7,388 bases of DNA from the NCBI GenBank assembly GCA_902489135.1, contig CABTYW010000077.1, positions 1-7,388 of the forward strand. Reading direction: 5' to 3'. Position numbers and translations under genes: made by a program. The notes below the pieces were generated by a model. The model searched no databases. It had not been told where the DNA came from and saw only the letters and a program-made list of their open reading frames with translations. Shown here in pieces: positions 5,258 to 7,388 of this stretch; the stretch's first letter is position 1; each line of letters starts with the position of its first letter. This stretch comes from an uncultured Synergistaceae bacterium. Its GTDB lineage: Bacteria; Synergistota; Synergistia; Synergistales; Dethiosulfovibrionaceae.

Positions 5258-6151
5258 TCAGTTCCGTTCCTCCTCGCCCGCACGCGGATGGGCAGCCAGG
5301 TAGCTGTCTCTTAAATGGCCGGGGGTGATTTTAAGATAACGCTGTGTGGTCAGCAGGCTTTCGTGCCCCAAAAGTTCCTGAAGGACGTTGAGCGCGGCGC
5401 CGCCTTCGAGCATATGGGTGGCGAAACTGTGACGTATGGAATGGGGCGTGACGCCCGTCAGGCCGGCCTGAAGCGCCGCCTGTACCACCACCCGATGGGC
5501 GGTTCTCACGGTGATGTGTCCTCCCCGTTGCCCAGGAAAGAGATACGGGGCATCGGGGGGGCGCTGCTCTTTCCAGCGCGAAAGGGCATCGAGGGCATAT
5601 TTTCCGAAGAGCACGAAGCGTTCTTTGTCGCCTTTGCCGCAAACTCTGATGGTTCGACCTTCGAGGTCGACGTTCTCCCAGAGCACCGAGACCAGTTCGG
5701 ATACGCGCAGGCCGCAGGCGTACAGCACTTCCAGCATCGTGCCGTTGCGCAGGCACGGTTCGATCTTCCACGCCTGGGCGATCAGGGCGTCCATGGCCTC
5801 GCGCGACAGGGCGCGGGGCAGCCGTTCGGGGATGCGGGGACTGCGCAAAGCCGCCGCGGGATCGGAGCTGACGAAGTTTTTCTCCAAAAGATACTGTTCA
5901 AAAGTTTTCACCGCCGAAAGCTTTCTCGCGATGGAGGAACCGGCGTAGCCGAAGCCCGAAAGTGACCGCAGAAAGGCGCGGATGGACTGGCCGGTCACGT
6001 CTTTCAGCGCAATGCCCTGAGTTTCCATGAAATCGGCATACTGCGCCAAATCGACGGCGTAGTTGGTCACGGTGTTTTCGGAGTTTGCACGGTTGTTCTG
6101 CAGATATTGAAGGAAGGCGTCAAGCTGTTGGTTGAACTCATCGCCGGCCAT
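5258..6151 (-). CDS. xerC: Tyrosine recombinase XerC/CodV
   Basis: Site-specific tyrosine recombinase that, with a XerD-type partner, resolves chromosome dimers at dif. I chose the ATG at 6151 (297 residues, MAGDEFNQQ...) because GGAAGG sits nine bases upstream. An in-frame ATG at 6175 would add eight residues (MTKGRKKS) but has only a poor ribosome site. In the shorter numbering, the N-terminal SAM-like core-binding domain spans about residues 5-95 and the catalytic domain about 110-290. The full catalytic set is present: R149 (ACGLRVSEL), K173 (GKGDKER), H237 and R240 (HSIRHSFATHML), H263 (LLGHESLLTTQRY) and nucleophile Y272. The stop TGA directly abuts the hslV ATG, so the two genes are in one transcript. 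XerC followed by HslVU and CodY is the codVWXY order of Bacillus. XerC is preferred over XerD because of this context. Confidence 0.95.
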   Translation of the reverse strand: MAGDEFNQQLDAFLQYLQNNRANSENTVTNYAVDLAQYADFMETQGIALKDVTGQSIRAFLRSLSGFGYAGSSIARKLSAVKTFEQYLLEKNFVSSDPAAALRSPRIPERLPRALSREAMDALIAQAWKIEPCLRNGTMLEVLYACGLRVSELVSVLWENVDLEGRTIRVCGKGDKERFVLFGKYALDALSRWKEQRPPDAPYLFPGQRGGHITVRTAHRVVVQAALQAGLTGVTPHSIRHSFATHMLEGGAALNVLQELLGHESLLTTQRYLKITPGHLRDSYLAAHPRAGEEERN

Positions 6152-6160
6152 GGATTTCTT

Positions 6161-6166
6161 CCTTCC
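6161..6166 (-). promoter_or_regulatory. Ribosome binding site that decides the xerC start
   Basis: GGAAGG on the minus strand lies nine bases before the ATG at 6151. The upstream in-frame ATG at 6175 has only AAGG about 12 bases away, so the shorter 297-residue XerC is favoured. Confidence 0.6.
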
Positions 6167-6201
6167 TTTTGTCATTGTCTTTTATTGCCTTACTTAAATA
6201 A

Positions 6202-6230
6202 ATAATACCATAGAATCCGCTTAAAATCAT
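6202..6230 (-). promoter_or_regulatory. Probable extended -10 promoter for the xerC-hslV-hslU-codY operon
   Basis: In the gap between trmFO and xerC, the minus strand reads TGG-TATTAT (positions 6210-6202). This is an extended -10 element with five of six bases matching TATAAT. Seventeen bases upstream lies ATGATT (6230-6225), a poor -35 with three of six matches, which an extended -10 can tolerate. The predicted start of transcription is near 6195, leaving a leader of about 45 nt before the preferred xerC start. The surroundings are clearly AT-rich compared with the genes. This is a by-eye call without experimental support. Confidence 0.45.
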
Positions 6231-6305
6231 TCCTATTCACACATTTTCTTTTGTGACGGAAGGATAAAATTTTGACAATTTCCGCCAAAGGGCGCTTTGA
6301 AGAGA

Positions 6306-6333
6306 AAAAACGGCCGAACCTTCCGCCAAGGCC
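6306..6333 (-). terminator. Weak possible terminator just after trmFO
   Basis: Immediately after the trmFO stop, the minus strand reads GGCCTT-GGCGG-AAGGTT. This can fold into a six-pair stem whose two basal pairs are G-U, with a five-base loop. A run of six T follows about six bases later. The stem is short and the T-run is not adjacent, so this may only attenuate read-through into xerC. Weak evidence. Confidence 0.25.
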
Positions 6334-7388
6334 TCAAGAAAAAAACTGAGGATATTCCCCGGCGAAAGCGTCCATTTTTTCCCGTCCGCGCTGAATGAGG
6401 CGAAGGTTGCGGTCGCGGCGGTTTTTGATTTTTTCTTCAAGGGGCGGAAAAATTCCCATGGTGGCGTTGACGGGGGCCGGTCTGGGAGCGGCGGTGTCGC
6501 GCAGACGGCGCAGCAATGCGCCGATGGCGCTTTCCTGAGGCCATTGAGGCTGTGGCAGGCCCATCAACGACGAAAAAACGCCCAGCGCGGCGACGGCGCC
6601 CATGGCGGTGCTTTCGAGGTATCCCTCCACTCCCGCAAGCTGTCCGGCGAGAAAAAGTTTCTCCTGTCCCGCAAGACGCAAAAAGCCGTCGAGGCAGCGC
6701 GGCGCATCCACGTAGATGTTTCTGTGCATGACGCCCATTCTCACGAATTCCGCCCTTTCGAGGCCGGGAATGAGGCGAAAGACGCGCTCCTGCTCGCTCC
6801 AGCGCAGATTGGTCTGAAAGCCCACCATGTTGTAGAGCGTCCCTTCCAGATTGTCCTGGCGGAGCTGCACTGCGGCATAGGGCCGTGCGCCGCTGCGGGG
6901 GTCTTCCAGTCCCACGGGACGCAGGGGCCCGAAGCGCAGGGTGTCCAGACCGCGGGAGGCCAACACCTCCACGGGCATGCAGCCTTCAAAGTACTTCGCG
7001 TCCTTTTCAAAATCGCGGAGGGGCGCACGCTGTGCCGAAACGAGGGCATCATAAAAGCGCAGATAGCTCTCTTTGTCCATGGGGCAGTTGATATAATCGC
7101 CGCCGTCTTCATAGCGGTCTTTGCGGTAGGCCACGGTCATGTCCACGGAATCCAGCTCCACCACGGGAGCGACGGCATCGTAAAAGAAAAGATGGTCCTC
7201 CCCCGTCATTCGCTGCAGGCTCTCGGCCAGCGCCGGCGAAGTCAGCGGCCCGCTGGCGAGGATGCAGTATCCCTCGGGGATGTCGCGGACTTCCTGGCGT
7301 TCCAGCGTAAACAGAGGATTTTGCGTCAACGTGTCGGTGATGAACTGAGAGAATTTTCCGCCGTCGACGGCCAGAGCTTTGCCCGCGG
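6334..7388 (-). CDS. trmFO: TrmFO, folate/FAD-dependent tRNA (uracil-54-C5)-methyltransferase, 5' end cut by the window edge
   Basis: TrmFO makes 5-methyluridine at position 54 of the tRNA T-loop in the cytoplasm, using methylenetetrahydrofolate and FADH2. About 350 codons are visible, and the frame stays open to the right edge. Full-length TrmFO is about 435-450 residues, so roughly 90-100 N-terminal residues, including the FAD-binding glycine motif, lie outside. A TTG at 7329 is internal: in-frame codons upstream still read as TrmFO (AGKALAVDGGKFSQFITDTL). Family blocks seen in order: YINCPMDKESYLRFYDAL, FEGCMPVEVLASRG with a conserved cysteine, RPVGLEDPRSGARPYAAVQLRQDN, YNMVGFQTNL, the second flavin block GQLAGVEGYLESTAMGAVAAL, and near the end PVNATMGIFPPL. 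The stop is TGA at 6336-6334. TrmFO directly upstream of xerC/codV is the classic Firmicutes-type arrangement. I am very sure of the family. Confidence 0.96.
   Translation of the reverse strand, partial: AGKALAVDGGKFSQFITDTLTQNPLFTLERQEVRDIPEGYCILASGPLTSPALAESLQRMTGEDHLFFYDAVAPVVELDSVDMTVAYRKDRYEDGGDYINCPMDKESYLRFYDALVSAQRAPLRDFEKDAKYFEGCMPVEVLASRGLDTLRFGPLRPVGLEDPRSGARPYAAVQLRQDNLEGTLYNMVGFQTNLRWSEQERVFRLIPGLERAEFVRMGVMHRNIYVDAPRCLDGFLRLAGQEKLFLAGQLAGVEGYLESTAMGAVAALGVFSSLMGLPQPQWPQESAIGALLRRLRDTAAPRPAPVNATMGIFPPLEEKIKNRRDRNLRLIQRGREKMDAFAGEYPQFFS

Noticed and set aside
5315..5965. A plus-strand open frame of 216 codons
   Set aside because: It lies antisense within xerC, whose catalytic residues are all intact, and shows no domain.
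6268..6282. A possible CodY box (AATTTTCWGAAAATT) upstream of the xerC promoter, for self-regulation
   Set aside because: AATTTTGACAATTTC matches only 10 of 15 positions, the central symmetry is lost, and AT-rich gaps give such matches by chance.

Overview
The window is a compact stretch of mostly housekeeping genes. All nine recognisable genes lie on the minus strand and are read from right to left. The base composition looks moderately GC-rich, with short AT-rich gaps that hold the promoters. The gene order trmFO - xerC(codV) - hslV(codW) - hslU(codX) - codY is the cod cluster known from Bacillus and other Firmicutes. Two other genes point to a less typical host: a secreted SLT-type lytic transglycosylase and a DUF501 protein. 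DUF501 is a family known from Actinobacteria, Synergistetes and a few deep-branching lineages. My best guess is a Synergistota bacterium (Pyramidobacter-like), with a Negativicutes-type diderm Firmicute as the alternative. This is inference from gene content; no rRNA is present to settle it.

Right block (7388 to 2390): the C-terminal three quarters of trmFO (tRNA m5U54 methylation) enters from the right edge. A gap of about 180 bp with a probable extended -10 promoter precedes a tightly packed operon. In it, xerC abuts hslV with no gap, hslV overlaps hslU by one base, and codY follows after 28 bp. These encode a chromosome-dimer recombinase, the HslVU protease (peptidase plus ATPase) and a global regulator. 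The CodY has a well-kept DNA-binding domain, but its amino-acid sensing pocket looks diverged and its N-terminus is about 24 residues longer than that of B. subtilis CodY.

Middle (2389 to 1637): a 205-residue secreted lytic transglycosylase with its own probable promoter. A perfect 7-bp inverted repeat surrounds its stop codon.

Left block (1627 to 65): a likely three-gene transcription unit. It starts at a near-ideal extended -10 promoter (TGC-TATAAT) and encodes a very small SSB-like OB-fold protein, a YabR/GSP13-like S1 RNA-binding protein and a DUF501 protein. It ends at a 22-bp perfect hairpin that carries T-runs on both sides and probably terminates transcription from both directions. 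Positions 1 to 64 hold no gene that I can support.

I see no CRISPR array, insertion sequence, tRNA, rRNA, prophage or defence system. The parts most worth a second look are the diverged CodY sensor domain and the small left-hand unit of nucleic-acid-binding and unknown-function proteins.
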